From assembly GCF_046591575.1 (NCBI RefSeq), contig NZ_JBIQWA010000005.1:62001-126000 (forward strand): a stretch of 64,000 bases of DNA, in the 5' to 3' direction. The position numbers and the translations under genes are program-made. The notes below the pieces were generated by a model. It saw only the letters and a program-made list of their open reading frames with translations, was not told where the DNA came from and searched no databases. The stretch's first letter is position 1. Each line of letters opens with the position of its first letter. Source of the stretch: Marivita sp046591575. Its GTDB lineage: Bacteria > Pseudomonadota > Alphaproteobacteria > Rhodobacterales > Rhodobacteraceae. Below are positions 26,302 through 34,432 of the stretch, one piece after another.

Positions 26302-27501
26302 TTACTCGTCTGGCATGGATGTGGCTGTTGTATCGCCAATCCCGTCCCGGCGGGATTTGGCCGATGCCAAAGTATCCCTGAGTTCGGTTTCCATCTTTTT
26401 CAACTCGACTTCGGCGGCCGCGCGACGGGCCTTTCCTTCGTCGGCAATCTGCAGGCTTTCCTGAATGGTGCCGATCAGGTCGGCGTTGGCTTGTTTGACC
26501 GCTTCGATATCGAAAACGCCGCGTTCCATTTCCTCGCGGATCAGCTTGTTGCTGTCGCGCAGGTTCTTGGCATTGGAGGTCAGAAGCTCATTGGTCAGAT
26601 CATTGGCATCGCGCACCGCAGCCGCCGCTTCGGCAGAGCGCTGAATGGTCACGGCCTGCGCCAGCTGGGTTTCCCACAAGGGGACAGTGTTGACGAGGGT
26701 CGAGTTGATCTTTGTGACCAGAGACTTGTCGTTTTCCTGGACAAGACGGATAGACGGAAGCGATTGCATGGTCACCTGGCGGGTCAGTTTCAGATCATGC
26801 ACCCGGCGTTCCAAATCATCCCGCGCCGCGCGCATGTCCCGCAATTCCTGTGCTTTCATCACCTGATCGTCTTCGGCAGCGGCTTTGACCTCTGCTTCTT
26901 TGGCGGGAATGTCGGTGGCATCAATCTGGCGCAGCTTTTCTTCGCCTGCGGCAATGTAGAGGGCTAATTCATCGTAGAATTGAAGCGTTTTGTCATACAA
27001 CAAATCAAGCGATTTGATGTCTTTCAAAAGCGTATGCTCGTGCTTGAGAAGATCGTCCGTGATCCTGTCGATCTGGCCTTGGACCTGTTCAAATTTTGCC
27101 GTGAATTTGGCAAAGGGTGCGGCCCGCCCCAACAGCTTTTCCCACCAGGACCGATCCCGGCGGACATCCAGTTCGGACACGGAAAACCCCCGGATCGTGC
27201 TCACGATGCCGCGCAGGCTGTCACCAGCCGGGCCGACATCCTTGTTGCGCACATCCGCAAGCATGGATTGTGAAATCTCTTGCAATTCGGCTTGTGCGTT
27301 CGATCCGAAAGACACGATGGACTGGGTGTCCTCCATATCAATCTCGTCCATGCGTGAACGGATTTCCTCGCTCACCACCGGGTCGGCGCTGGCCAATGGG
27401 ACCACGTCTTCCGCAGGTTTGGGATCAGGCAAAATAACGGCGTTGACCTCTTCGACCAGGGCAAGCGCGTCCTGGGCTTTTGCGCGGACTGTTTCGGACA
27501 T
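26302..27501 (-). CDS. TelA-family protein (toxic anion resistance)
   Basis: A 399-residue soluble, highly helical protein of the TelA/YaaN family (PF05816). Seen: ELQEISQSMLADVRNKDVGPAGDSLRGIVSTIRGF near residues 72-106, then long coiled-coil-prone stretches (FAKFTAKFEQVQGQIDRITDDLLKHEHTLLKDI, LRDMRAARDDLERRVHDLKL) and LTNELLTSNAKNLRDSNKLIREEMERGVFDIEAVKQANADLIGTI. Named for tellurite resistance on some plasmids; its molecular role is not known. It lies directly after the larger XpaC-like gene, as in many Gram-positive xpaC-telA pairs. The start follows AGGGGAACATCC. Confidence 0.88.
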   Translation of the reverse strand: MSETVRAKAQDALALVEEVNAVILPDPKPAEDVVPLASADPVVSEEIRSRMDEIDMEDTQSIVSFGSNAQAELQEISQSMLADVRNKDVGPAGDSLRGIVSTIRGFSVSELDVRRDRSWWEKLLGRAAPFAKFTAKFEQVQGQIDRITDDLLKHEHTLLKDIKSLDLLYDKTLQFYDELALYIAAGEEKLRQIDATDIPAKEAEVKAAAEDDQVMKAQELRDMRAARDDLERRVHDLKLTRQVTMQSLPSIRLVQENDKSLVTKINSTLVNTVPLWETQLAQAVTIQRSAEAAAAVRDANDLTNELLTSNAKNLRDSNKLIREEMERGVFDIEAVKQANADLIGTIQESLQIADEGKARRAAAEVELKKMETELRDTLASAKSRRDGIGDTTATSMPDE

Positions 27502-27529
27502 GGATGTTCCCCTAAAACTCGTTTCTATC

Positions 27530-28429
27530 TTAATCGCTTTGACGCTCGATCCGAACGCCCTCTTGTTTCAACCGGTCCCGCAGCACGTCAATTTCCACCG
27601 TCAGATCCGAGCGATCATCCAGCAGCATCTTTTGCGTGCGTGCCGAGAAGTTCTTTTCCAGATCATCCAAAAGCGCCTCGTAATCTTTAAGGGCCTCGGG
27701 ATCGCTGGTGCGTGAATACACATCGGCAAACTTGATCGTCGCATCCCGCGCGCCCATCAGATAAACGCTCAGGTACTTTTTGGCACCCGTCAAATCACGG
27801 GGATCTTCCTCGACCGTGCGAAACAGGTCTGTCGCGGTGACACCAAACTGGTCGACACGGGCAATCATGCGGCGGTTGCCGGACCGCTTGATCGCATCGC
27901 GCATCGCGCCAAGATAGCCTGCCGCCTCGTCCACGGCGCGGGCGACGCGATCCTGTTGGAAGGTGTCAATCCCGTCCATGCCTTTGTCCCGCATAGGGTC
28001 AAATCCGAAAGCGCCGAAATGCAGCGCCGCGGCGGCAGTGCCGTAAATTGCAGAGGCGATCAGCCCTGGTTCGTTGGCATAGGCGGCAATCGCAACACCC
28101 AGCCCCGTCAGGACCCCCGCCGCCGATTTGCGCGGGAACGCGGGGCGACGCGCAACCTTGCGGGCATTGAATTCGGCTTCGGCAATCAGACCACCGCGCA
28201 ACAGCCATGCCCCCAACACCAAAACGCCTGCCCCGACAAGACCAAGGCCCAAGCCGATGGCACCCTCGTTCAAAGAGGTCGCCGCCAATATGATCGGCGG
28301 CACAAACATCACATTGGATCGTGCGCCGACCGGATGCACCTTGGCACCTTTGAACCCTTTTTGGGCAGGTCGTGCCGGAGTTTGCGGCGCTCCGTCCGGA
28401 CTGTATTTTCCGCCATAGCGTTGCGCCAT
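27530..28429 (-). CDS. XpaC-like membrane protein, copy 2
   Basis: A 299-residue protein starting at ATG 28429 behind GGAGGATTGTAACC; an upstream in-frame start at 28528 overlaps a smaller ORF. A basic N-terminus precedes two hydrophobic pairs (residues about 41-78 and 103-140). The second pair begins after KVARRPAFPRK and ends at the motif FGFDPMRDKG (141-150), followed by a long helical cytoplasmic region. This fits the XpaC family ('5-bromo-4-chloroindolyl phosphate hydrolysis protein'), whose role is unknown and which pairs with TelA. The same motifs with the same spacing occur in the protein at 28602-29459, so the two are paralogues. Confidence 0.8.
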   Translation of the reverse strand: MAQRYGGKYSPDGAPQTPARPAQKGFKGAKVHPVGARSNVMFVPPIILAATSLNEGAIGLGLGLVGAGVLVLGAWLLRGGLIAEAEFNARKVARRPAFPRKSAAGVLTGLGVAIAAYANEPGLIASAIYGTAAAALHFGAFGFDPMRDKGMDGIDTFQQDRVARAVDEAAGYLGAMRDAIKRSGNRRMIARVDQFGVTATDLFRTVEEDPRDLTGAKKYLSVYLMGARDATIKFADVYSRTSDPEALKDYEALLDDLEKNFSARTQKMLLDDRSDLTVEIDVLRDRLKQEGVRIERQSD

Positions 28430-28431
28430 GG

Positions 28432-28521
28432 TTACAATCCTCCCAGCCAACCGCTGGTGACGCCAAAAAGCAAAACGATAAGCAGCACGTAACTGACACG
28501 TTGCAGGCCGGCACCGGACAT
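28432..28521 (-). CDS. 29-residue hydrophobic peptide (possible)
   Basis: A 29-codon ORF from ATG 28521 to TAA 28434-28432, with sequence MSGAGLQRVSYVLLIVLLFG then VTSGWLGGL. It would form one short membrane helix. Its last codons contain the GGAGGA ribosome binding site of the next gene, so it could be a coupling leader ORF or a real membrane peptide. No family recognised; the start has only a weak ribosome binding site. Reported because it sits in the only gap of an otherwise packed operon. Confidence 0.4.
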   Translation of the reverse strand: MSGAGLQRVSYVLLIVLLFGVTSGWLGGL

Positions 28522-28601
28522 TGAACACCCTTTCCCAAGTCTCTTTAGAAACTTAAGGGATGTTCCGGGGGCTTACTAGGGGGAAGTCGGCACAGTTGCG
28601 C

Positions 28602-29459
28602 TCATGTCTGCCGATTGCGCTGCATCCGGTCGAAAAGCAGGTTCGCCTGAAGCTCGAACCCGTTACGCCCATGCGCGATGCCGTTTTTCCGCGCCCGCAC
28701 TTCGAACGCGCTGGCCAGGGCTTGCATCTTTGTTTGGAACTTGCGCCGCGCGAAAGGTGATGGGGCCTGCTGTCCTGTCCCGACCAGAGCGTTGGTTTCC
28801 GCTTCCATTTTGCACAGCAGTTTTTCCAAAGGCGGGGCCATCTTCTGCAGAGTCTGGGTTTCAAAATCAATTGTACCCAACAGCCCCATGACCGTATCGG
28901 CGATCGCACGGGTCCGTTCCGTCAGATCATCATCCTGCAGAACCTGCAAATGGGTCAGGAGCGCCTCGAACCGGTCTTCGCATGTTTGATACAATTTCTG
29001 ATTGGCCAGCCGCAGCCGCACAACCGGGTCATTCAGGCCCTTGTCCCGCATGGGATCAAGGCCGAATGACAAAAGGCACAGAATAAAGATCGCGGTTCCG
29101 ATCAGAAAGGGAATGGTGGGCTGCCCGACTTTGGCGGTTGCCAGCAATCCGACAACCAGAGCCACGATAAAGCTGCCAATGAGTTTGAACGGAATGCGGG
29201 GACGCGCGGCAACCTCTGCCTTGTCATATGCGAGGTGGTTCTTTTGCCCGATGGACAGGAATACCATGCCAACGGTAAACAAACCGATCACCAACAAAGC
29301 CGATGCAAACCCCGCCACTGTTCCGTCCAGAAGCCACAGGATCAGCGGACATGTTGCCAAAACCATGAAACCGACAGGCACATTGTCGACCGGTGTCGAT
29401 TTCCCGAGCGCCGCAGAGTGGTCGTACTCCACCAATGAGTTTGTCCGCATATCCGTCAT
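28602..29459 (-). CDS. XpaC-like membrane protein, copy 1
   Basis: About 285 residues from ATG 29459, which overlaps the stop of the preceding 65-residue ORF (ATGA). Four hydrophobic segments (about residues 25-45, 50-70, 92-112, 115-134) are followed by FGLDPMRDKG (132-141) and a C-terminal helical domain with coiled-coil character. Before the second hydrophobic pair is EVAARPRIPFK (82-92). Both motifs, 50 residues apart, match those of the protein at 27530-28429, so this is a divergent second XpaC-like protein. It would sit in the inner membrane with its helical domain in the cytoplasm, perhaps partnering TelA. Confidence 0.68.
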   Translation of the reverse strand: MTDMRTNSLVEYDHSAALGKSTPVDNVPVGFMVLATCPLILWLLDGTVAGFASALLVIGLFTVGMVFLSIGQKNHLAYDKAEVAARPRIPFKLIGSFIVALVVGLLATAKVGQPTIPFLIGTAIFILCLLSFGLDPMRDKGLNDPVVRLRLANQKLYQTCEDRFEALLTHLQVLQDDDLTERTRAIADTVMGLLGTIDFETQTLQKMAPPLEKLLCKMEAETNALVGTGQQAPSPFARRKFQTKMQALASAFEVRARKNGIAHGRNGFELQANLLFDRMQRNRQT

Positions 29460-29653
29460 AGGAACCCCAGCCCAAAAATGGTGATCCACAACACGCCGAA
29501 CGCCACAAAGGACGGAATCCCGCCATGCATCCGCAATCGCTGAATTGCGCCGCGCATGGCTTTTGCTGTGTCCTCTGCCACGGTGCCAAGATTTGACAAC
29601 ACCAGCAGCACAGAGATCACAAGGACCATTGATGTCAAAAAAGTCATCACCAT
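29456..29653 (-). CDS. Small two-helix membrane protein
   Basis: A 65-residue protein (start at 29653, or Met-3 at 29647) with two hydrophobic segments: TFLTSMVLVISVLLVLSNLG near the N-terminus and IPSFVAFGVLWITIFGLGFL at the C-terminus. The linker is basic (KAMRGAIQRLRMHGG). No family recognised. Its stop overlaps the start of the first XpaC-like gene in ATGA, so translation is likely coupled. It is the first gene of the membrane operon running down to 23020, 53 bases after rluB, so transcription might also enter from rluB. Confidence 0.65.
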   Translation of the reverse strand: MVMTFLTSMVLVISVLLVLSNLGTVAEDTAKAMRGAIQRLRMHGGIPSFVAFGVLWITIFGLGFL

Positions 29654-29706
29654 GCGCGCACCGTCGCCGCGAATCCGGGCGGAAAATGGGCGCGATCTGG
29701 GTAAGT

Positions 29707-30531
29707 TCAGGGAGTCTTTCTTACCTTTGCGGGGCGCGGCTTCCGGCGCAAAGGTTTTTTATCTGACTTCAGTGGTTTAGCATCTTCTTTGTCAGGTGCC
29801 GCATCAAGCCCAAGCTGGTCCCGCAAGACCTTGCGGCGGACTTCCTCGACATCGCCGGGCTTCAATTGCCCTAATTGGAACGGGCCATAAGACACCCGGA
29901 TCAGCCGATTCACGGTCAATCCAAGTTCGGCAAGGGTCCGGCGAATTTCGCGGTTTTTGCCTTCGCGCAAACCCAGCGTCAGCCACGCATTGGCACCTTG
30001 CTGTCGGTCCAAAGACACAGCCATCGGCTGAAACACCTCTCCGTCGATGGTCAGGCCCTTGCGCAAAGGCTCCAGATGGTCGTCCGTCGGCCTGCCCTTG
30101 ACCCGCACCCGGTATTTGCGCAGCCAGCCGGTTGACGGAAGTTCAAGCTTGCGTTTCACACCGCCGTCATTTGTCAGCAACAACAGACCTTCGGAATTCA
30201 AATCCAGCCGTCCCACGCTTAAGACACGCGGCAAAGTGTCGGGCAGATTGTCAAAAATCGTCGGCCGCCCCTGCTCATCCTTTGTCGTGCTGACCAAACC
30301 AACGGGTTTGTGGTAGAGCCAGAGCCGGGCGTCTTCAGGGGCCGCAATCGGTTTGCCATCAACGGTGACCTTGTCGGACGCGGTGACATTCAACGCGGCA
30401 CGGTCGATCTTTTTGCCGTTCACCGACACGCGTCCTTGCGTGATCATCCGCTCGGCGTCGCGGCGGCTGGCAAGCCCGGCGCGGGCGATAACTTTGGCGA
30501 TGCGATCACCGGGAGGCGTTGTGTCGGTCAT
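29707..30531 (-). CDS. rluB: Ribosomal large-subunit pseudouridine synthase, RluB/RsuA family
   Basis: A 274-residue rRNA pseudouridine synthase. An S4 RNA-binding domain (RIAKVIARAGLASRRDAERMITQGRVSVNG) is followed by the catalytic domain with VGRLDLNSEGLLLLTNDG (catalytic Asp in GRLD), LREGKNREIRRTLAELGL and RVSYGPF. A Lys/Arg/Pro-rich C-terminal tail follows, common in alphaproteobacterial versions. The start is taken at ATG 30531 (MTDTTPPG); an in-frame upstream start at 30648 would overlap divergent tadA. RluB (U2605 of 23S) is the likely role, though RsuA-family specificity is hard to read from sequence. Confidence 0.9.
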   Translation of the reverse strand: MTDTTPPGDRIAKVIARAGLASRRDAERMITQGRVSVNGKKIDRAALNVTASDKVTVDGKPIAAPEDARLWLYHKPVGLVSTTKDEQGRPTIFDNLPDTLPRVLSVGRLDLNSEGLLLLTNDGGVKRKLELPSTGWLRKYRVRVKGRPTDDHLEPLRKGLTIDGEVFQPMAVSLDRQQGANAWLTLGLREGKNREIRRTLAELGLTVNRLIRVSYGPFQLGQLKPGDVEEVRRKVLRDQLGLDAAPDKEDAKPLKSDKKPLRRKPRPAKVRKTP

Positions 30532-30593
30532 GGTGATTGGCTTAGTCCAAATCCGAGCCTTGGGAAAGCCGATTGCGCGGTCTATGAGGGGGG

Positions 30594-31055
30594 ATGGTGT
30601 TTCGTTCATATATGGGCATAGCCTTGCAAGAGGCCAAAGCCGCCGCATCGCGCGGAGAGGTTCCGGTTGGCGCGGTTGTTGTCGGTGCCAACGGTCAGGT
30701 GGTGGCAGCGGCGGGCAACAGAACCCGCGAATACAACGACCCCACAGCCCATGCAGAGGTTCTGGCCCTTCGATCGGCCTGCAAGGCTGTCGGCGCGGAA
30801 CGGCTGGGAGATTACGACCTTTATGTCACGCTGGAGCCATGCGCGATGTGCGCGGGCGCGATCTCAAACGCGCGCATCCGCAGGCTTTATTACGGGGCCG
30901 ATGATCCGAAATCAGGCGGGACCAAGCATGGCGCCAAGGTGTTCTCGCACCCGCAATGTCATCACAAACCCGAGATTTATGACGGGCTTGAGGCCACCAA
31001 AGCCGAAGCGTTGCTGAAGGCTTTTTTCGAATCCAGACGGAAAGACATCGCATGA
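30594..31055 (+). CDS. tadA: tRNA-specific adenosine deaminase
   Basis: A 153-residue zinc deaminase converting A34 to inosine in tRNA-Arg(ACG). Seen: the HAE zinc/catalytic motif in TAHAEVLALR, and PCAMC in TLEPCAMCAGAISNARI, the second zinc-ligand motif of TadA. The GGGGGG run touches ATG 30594; GTG 30597 has better spacing, and the two starts differ by one residue. It overlaps rluE by four bases (ATGA) and is divergent from rluB. Confidence 0.95.
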   Translation: MVFRSYMGIALQEAKAAASRGEVPVGAVVVGANGQVVAAAGNRTREYNDPTAHAEVLALRSACKAVGAERLGDYDLYVTLEPCAMCAGAISNARIRRLYYGADDPKSGGTKHGAKVFSHPQCHHKPEIYDGLEATKAEALLKAFFESRRKDIA

Positions 31056-31597
31056 CGCGGGTTATTCTCTTCAACAAACCTTTTGATGTCCTGTCCCAGT
31101 TTACCGACAAAGGCACCACAGGCACACCGCGCCGAACATTGTCGGACTTTATCGCGGTCCCCGGTGTCTATCCCGCTGGGCGGCTGGATCGCGACAGTGA
31201 AGGGCTTCTGGTTTTGACCGACAATGGCAAGCTGCAGGCCAGAATCAGCAATCCAAAGTTCAGATCGCCCAAAACCTATCTGGCCCAGGTCGAAGGCCTG
31301 CCGACAGACGCACAATTGGACCAGCTCCGCGCTGGCGTGACGCTAAAAGATGGCCCCACACGGCCTGCGCTGGTTAAAACCATCAATGCGCCAGAGGTAT
31401 GGGAGCGCACACCGCCCGTGCGGTATCGGAAATCTGTGCCAGATTCCTGGATCGAAATTACGATCACCGAAGGCCGAAATCGCCAGGTGCGGCGCATGAC
31501 GGCGCATGTCGGGCTTCCTTGCCTCAGATTGGTACGGTGGTCGGTTGGGGAATGGTCGCTGGATGGTCTTGCGTCCGGCGCATGGCGGGACGCTTAG
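31052..31597 (+). CDS. rluE: 23S rRNA pseudouridine synthase, RluE type
   Basis: A 181-residue stand-alone catalytic pseudouridine synthase of the RsuA/RluE group without an S4 domain. Seen: N-terminal VILFNKPFDVLSQFTDK, catalytic PAGRLDRDSEGLLVLTDNG, and EGRNRQVRRMTAHVGLPCLRLVRWSVG. The length and missing S4 domain match RluE (U2457 of E. coli 23S). It starts within tadA, so the two RNA-modifying enzymes are made together. Its stop is one base from the end of convergent hemF. Confidence 0.9.
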   Translation: MTRVILFNKPFDVLSQFTDKGTTGTPRRTLSDFIAVPGVYPAGRLDRDSEGLLVLTDNGKLQARISNPKFRSPKTYLAQVEGLPTDAQLDQLRAGVTLKDGPTRPALVKTINAPEVWERTPPVRYRKSVPDSWIEITITEGRNRQVRRMTAHVGLPCLRLVRWSVGEWSLDGLASGAWRDA

Positions 31598-31598
31598 C

Positions 31599-32492
31599 TC
31601 AAACCCATTTTGCCAGCGGAGGCAGACTCATAAGGACCGCATTGGCATCATGCCCCGTTTCCAGGCCGAATTTCGTCCCCCGGTCATAGACCAGATTGTA
31701 TTCCGCATAGAGCCCGCGATGCACCAGCTGCGCATCCTTGTCGGCATCCGACCACTCCTGCACGCGACGCTTTTCAACCAATGGAACAAAGGCCGGAAGG
31801 AAGGCGCGACCGATATCCTGTGTCAGCGCAAAGTCCTTTTCCCAGTCCCCGGTGTTGTGGTCATCCATAAAGATGCCGCCAACGCCGCGCGCGCGGCCCC
31901 GATGGGGGATATAAAAATACGTGTCCGCCCATTCTTTCAGCTTTGGGTAATGGGCTGTGCCATGCGGGTCGAGATGGGTTTTCTGCGTCGCGTGAAAATG
32001 CGCTGTGTCGTCATCATATTCGATGCAAGGGTTCAGATCGGACCCGCCCCCGAACCACCAGGCATGCGGGGTCCAGAACATGCGTGTGTTCATATGCACC
32101 GCCGGACAATGCGGGTTCTGCATATGTGCAACAAGGCTGATGCCCGACGCCCAGAATCTGGGATCATCCTTCATGCCGGGAATACCTTTGCGCGCAGCCA
32201 TGGCATTTTGCGCGCGCTCACCCAGCGTTCCATAGACGGTTGACACGTTGACACCGATCTTTTCGAACACCCGGCCACCGCGCATAACGCTCATCAAACC
32301 GCCCCCGGCGTCAGTCCCGTCGTCTGATGTGCGTTTGGTTTCAGTGACCTCAAACCGACCGGGTGTTGCATCGCTTAAGGGTCCGGTGTCGTGGCTGTCC
32401 TCAAGCCCCTCGAACGCGGCGACAATCTGGTCCCGCAGCTCGCGAAACCATTCCGACGCGCGCGTCTTTTCCCGGTCGAAAGAATCCGTCAT
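31599..32492 (-). CDS. hemF: Oxygen-dependent coproporphyrinogen III oxidase
   Basis: A 297-residue aerobic counterpart of HemN in heme synthesis. Seen: GGRVFEKIGVNVSTVYG, ISLVAHMQNPHCPAVHMNTRMF, WWFGGGSDLNPCIEYDDDTAHFHATQK and RARGVGGIFMDDHNTGDWEKDFAL, the HemF signature regions with conserved active-site Asp and Arg. No FNR box is visible in the 85 bp upstream, consistent with use when oxygen is present. Confidence 0.97.
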   Translation of the reverse strand: MTDSFDREKTRASEWFRELRDQIVAAFEGLEDSHDTGPLSDATPGRFEVTETKRTSDDGTDAGGGLMSVMRGGRVFEKIGVNVSTVYGTLGERAQNAMAARKGIPGMKDDPRFWASGISLVAHMQNPHCPAVHMNTRMFWTPHAWWFGGGSDLNPCIEYDDDTAHFHATQKTHLDPHGTAHYPKLKEWADTYFYIPHRGRARGVGGIFMDDHNTGDWEKDFALTQDIGRAFLPAFVPLVEKRRVQEWSDADKDAQLVHRGLYAEYNLVYDRGTKFGLETGHDANAVLMSLPPLAKWV

Positions 32493-32577
32493 ATCAAAGC
32501 CCTGTTTTTTGCACAGAACACTACACCGCGACCGAAATCACAAGCCACCACAAGACGTTGTGCTGCGTTGATCGCTT

Positions 32578-33381
32578 TTAATGTGCCGGGGCACCAACAG
32601 GATCAAGCAATGTGCGCCCGCCATCAATTGTCATGATCTGTCCGGTGACAAACCCTGCCCCCTCCGACGACAGAAACTGCACCGCACCAACCAATTCCGA
32701 CGGGCTGGCAATCCGGCCAAGGGGTGTGTTTTCCTCGATCTGATCACGGTATTCGTCATTCTGCTTAAGCGCGGCCTGAAGACTGGCCGACATGACCGAG
32801 CCAAGCGACACTGAATTCACCCGGATGCGATGTTCGGCAAAGGCAACCGCCAGCGAACGGGTCAGCTGATCCAGTGCGGCGGTTGAAACAGAATATGACA
32901 GCAATTCCGGCTGCGTCCGGCGCGCGGCAATGGATGACAGGTTCACGATGGCACCGGCCTGACCGCTTTCTTTGCCTTCTGACTGTTTGATCATACGTTT
33001 CGCCACCATCTGGGACAGGCGGTATGTGTTCGTTACGTTTTGCATCATCAGCGTTTCAAACGACGAATCATCCAGGTCCAGCGGATCGGACGGCAGGATC
33101 TGGCGGCTTCCATTGATCAGGATATCGACCCGATCAAACGAATCTATCGTTGCGGACAGCAGGTTGGCCAAGGTTAGACGTTCGCGCAGATCGCCGGCAA
33201 AATACCGGATATTGCCGTCCTCTTCGGCCATATCTCCACATTCGTGGCACAGGCGTGCCTCGTCCATATCGGCGAACATGACATTGGCACCCTGATCCAC
33301 AAAATGCCGTGCAATGGCCAACCCGACACCGTTCGCGGCACCGGTGACAATTGCGGTTTTGCCTTCAATCGAAAATGACAT
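32578..33381 (-). CDS. Short-chain dehydrogenase/reductase (SDR)
   Basis: A 267-residue NAD(P)-dependent oxidoreductase. Seen: cofactor motif TGAANGVGLAIA at residues 14-25, an acidic residue after the second strand (FADMDEARL) favouring NAD(H), a proton-relay Asn region, and Ser-Tyr-x3-Lys altered to YSVSTAAL: the position of the catalytic Lys reads Ala (LLSYSVSTAALDQLTR). A classical YxxxK is therefore absent at the expected site, so it may be a divergent or inactive SDR. The start follows GAAGGAGG and lies 15 bases after the rsmC-like gene. Confidence 0.85.
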   Translation of the reverse strand: MSFSIEGKTAIVTGAANGVGLAIARHFVDQGANVMFADMDEARLCHECGDMAEEDGNIRYFAGDLRERLTLANLLSATIDSFDRVDILINGSRQILPSDPLDLDDSSFETLMMQNVTNTYRLSQMVAKRMIKQSEGKESGQAGAIVNLSSIAARRTQPELLSYSVSTAALDQLTRSLAVAFAEHRIRVNSVSLGSVMSASLQAALKQNDEYRDQIEENTPLGRIASPSELVGAVQFLSSEGAGFVTGQIMTIDGGRTLLDPVGAPAH

Positions 33382-33396
33382 GGGCCTCAGCCTCCT

Positions 33397-34410
33397 TCAG
33401 CGCCGTTTGCGACGCATCGCCCGATCCCGGGATTTCGGTTGTTCAGCATGCAGGATCTTGAAGCGCGTGTCGCCGTCCAATTCCTGCACCTGAACAAAAC
33501 TGTCCGCCAGCGTGGTCTCGTAGGGCAAATGCCGGTTGGCGACGATGATCAATTGGCCCTTGGGTTTCAACAAACGTGCGGCTGAGGTGATGAACGCTTG
33601 GCCGATAGAGGCGTCCGGGGTGCGGGATGTATGAAAAGGTGGGTTGCTGACCACCCAGTCAAGGCTGGCAGCTGCGCCCCAAACGGTGGCGTCTGCCCAG
33701 TGAAACGAAACACGCGGGTCATCCAGATTGCATTTTGCACAGCTCAAAGCCCGGTGGTCGGCTTCGACCAAATCAACATGAGCCACTTTCGGCAACGCCA
33801 AAAGGAATTTGGTCAGAAAGCCCCATCCGCCACCCAGATCGGCCCCATCGCCCTTGAGCGAGGCAGGCAGCGCATCAACAAGCGCCTTTGACCCGGCATC
33901 GGGCCCATCGGCAGAAAAGACACCGGGTTGGGTGATCCAACCCTCTTTAACCGGCGCAGGCGCGGCAAGAGTCCAGTCCGCAAAGGCGTCGCTTGCGGTG
34001 AACCAGAACAGCTTGCCATGTGCTTTGGACAGCTGACCGACAATATCGGTGCGCGCTTTTACAGCCTTGAGCGTGGCATCTATGCCGTCGGTTTTGGCCC
34101 CGTCCACCAGAACCACGCCCCCTTTGGCAATGTCGTTCGCCTGCGCGATCAGCCCGCGCGCCAGATCACGGCTGCGCGGCAGGGACACATGCACAAAATC
34201 GGCAGGTCCGTCGACGTGAACGGCAACGCGTGCGCCGATCTGTTCGAAACGGTCGAAAGATGGTTTGTCATTTTGTTGAACTTCTATGTCGCCCACATCG
34301 AAATCGCTGACATCAAATTCGTCGGTCGGTTCAAGAAACACAAGGCGCGCGTCTTTGGGCAGCTCAAGCGCGCCTGTCTCAAGCGCGTGTGCAAGTCGTG
34401 GTAAGGTCAT
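33397..34410 (-). CDS. Class I SAM methyltransferase, RsmC-like
   Basis: A 337-residue protein with two methyltransferase-like halves, as in RsmC (16S rRNA m2G1207). The N-terminal half is degenerate. The C-terminal half (from about residue 170) carries GVFSADGPDAGSKALVDALP, the SAM loop ADLGGGWGFLTKFLL, and the catalytic DWVVSNPPFHTSRTPDASIGQAFI. NPPFHxG/S is the N2-guanine methyltransferase signature. Start at ATG 34410, behind GGGAGTCCGCC; the in-frame 34482 start has no such site. It lies 22 bases after clpS. Confidence 0.87.
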   Translation of the reverse strand: MTLPRLAHALETGALELPKDARLVFLEPTDEFDVSDFDVGDIEVQQNDKPSFDRFEQIGARVAVHVDGPADFVHVSLPRSRDLARGLIAQANDIAKGGVVLVDGAKTDGIDATLKAVKARTDIVGQLSKAHGKLFWFTASDAFADWTLAAPAPVKEGWITQPGVFSADGPDAGSKALVDALPASLKGDGADLGGGWGFLTKFLLALPKVAHVDLVEADHRALSCAKCNLDDPRVSFHWADATVWGAAASLDWVVSNPPFHTSRTPDASIGQAFITSAARLLKPKGQLIIVANRHLPYETTLADSFVQVQELDGDTRFKILHAEQPKSRDRAMRRKRR

Positions 34411-34432
34411 GGCGGACTCCCGGAGACCCCGG

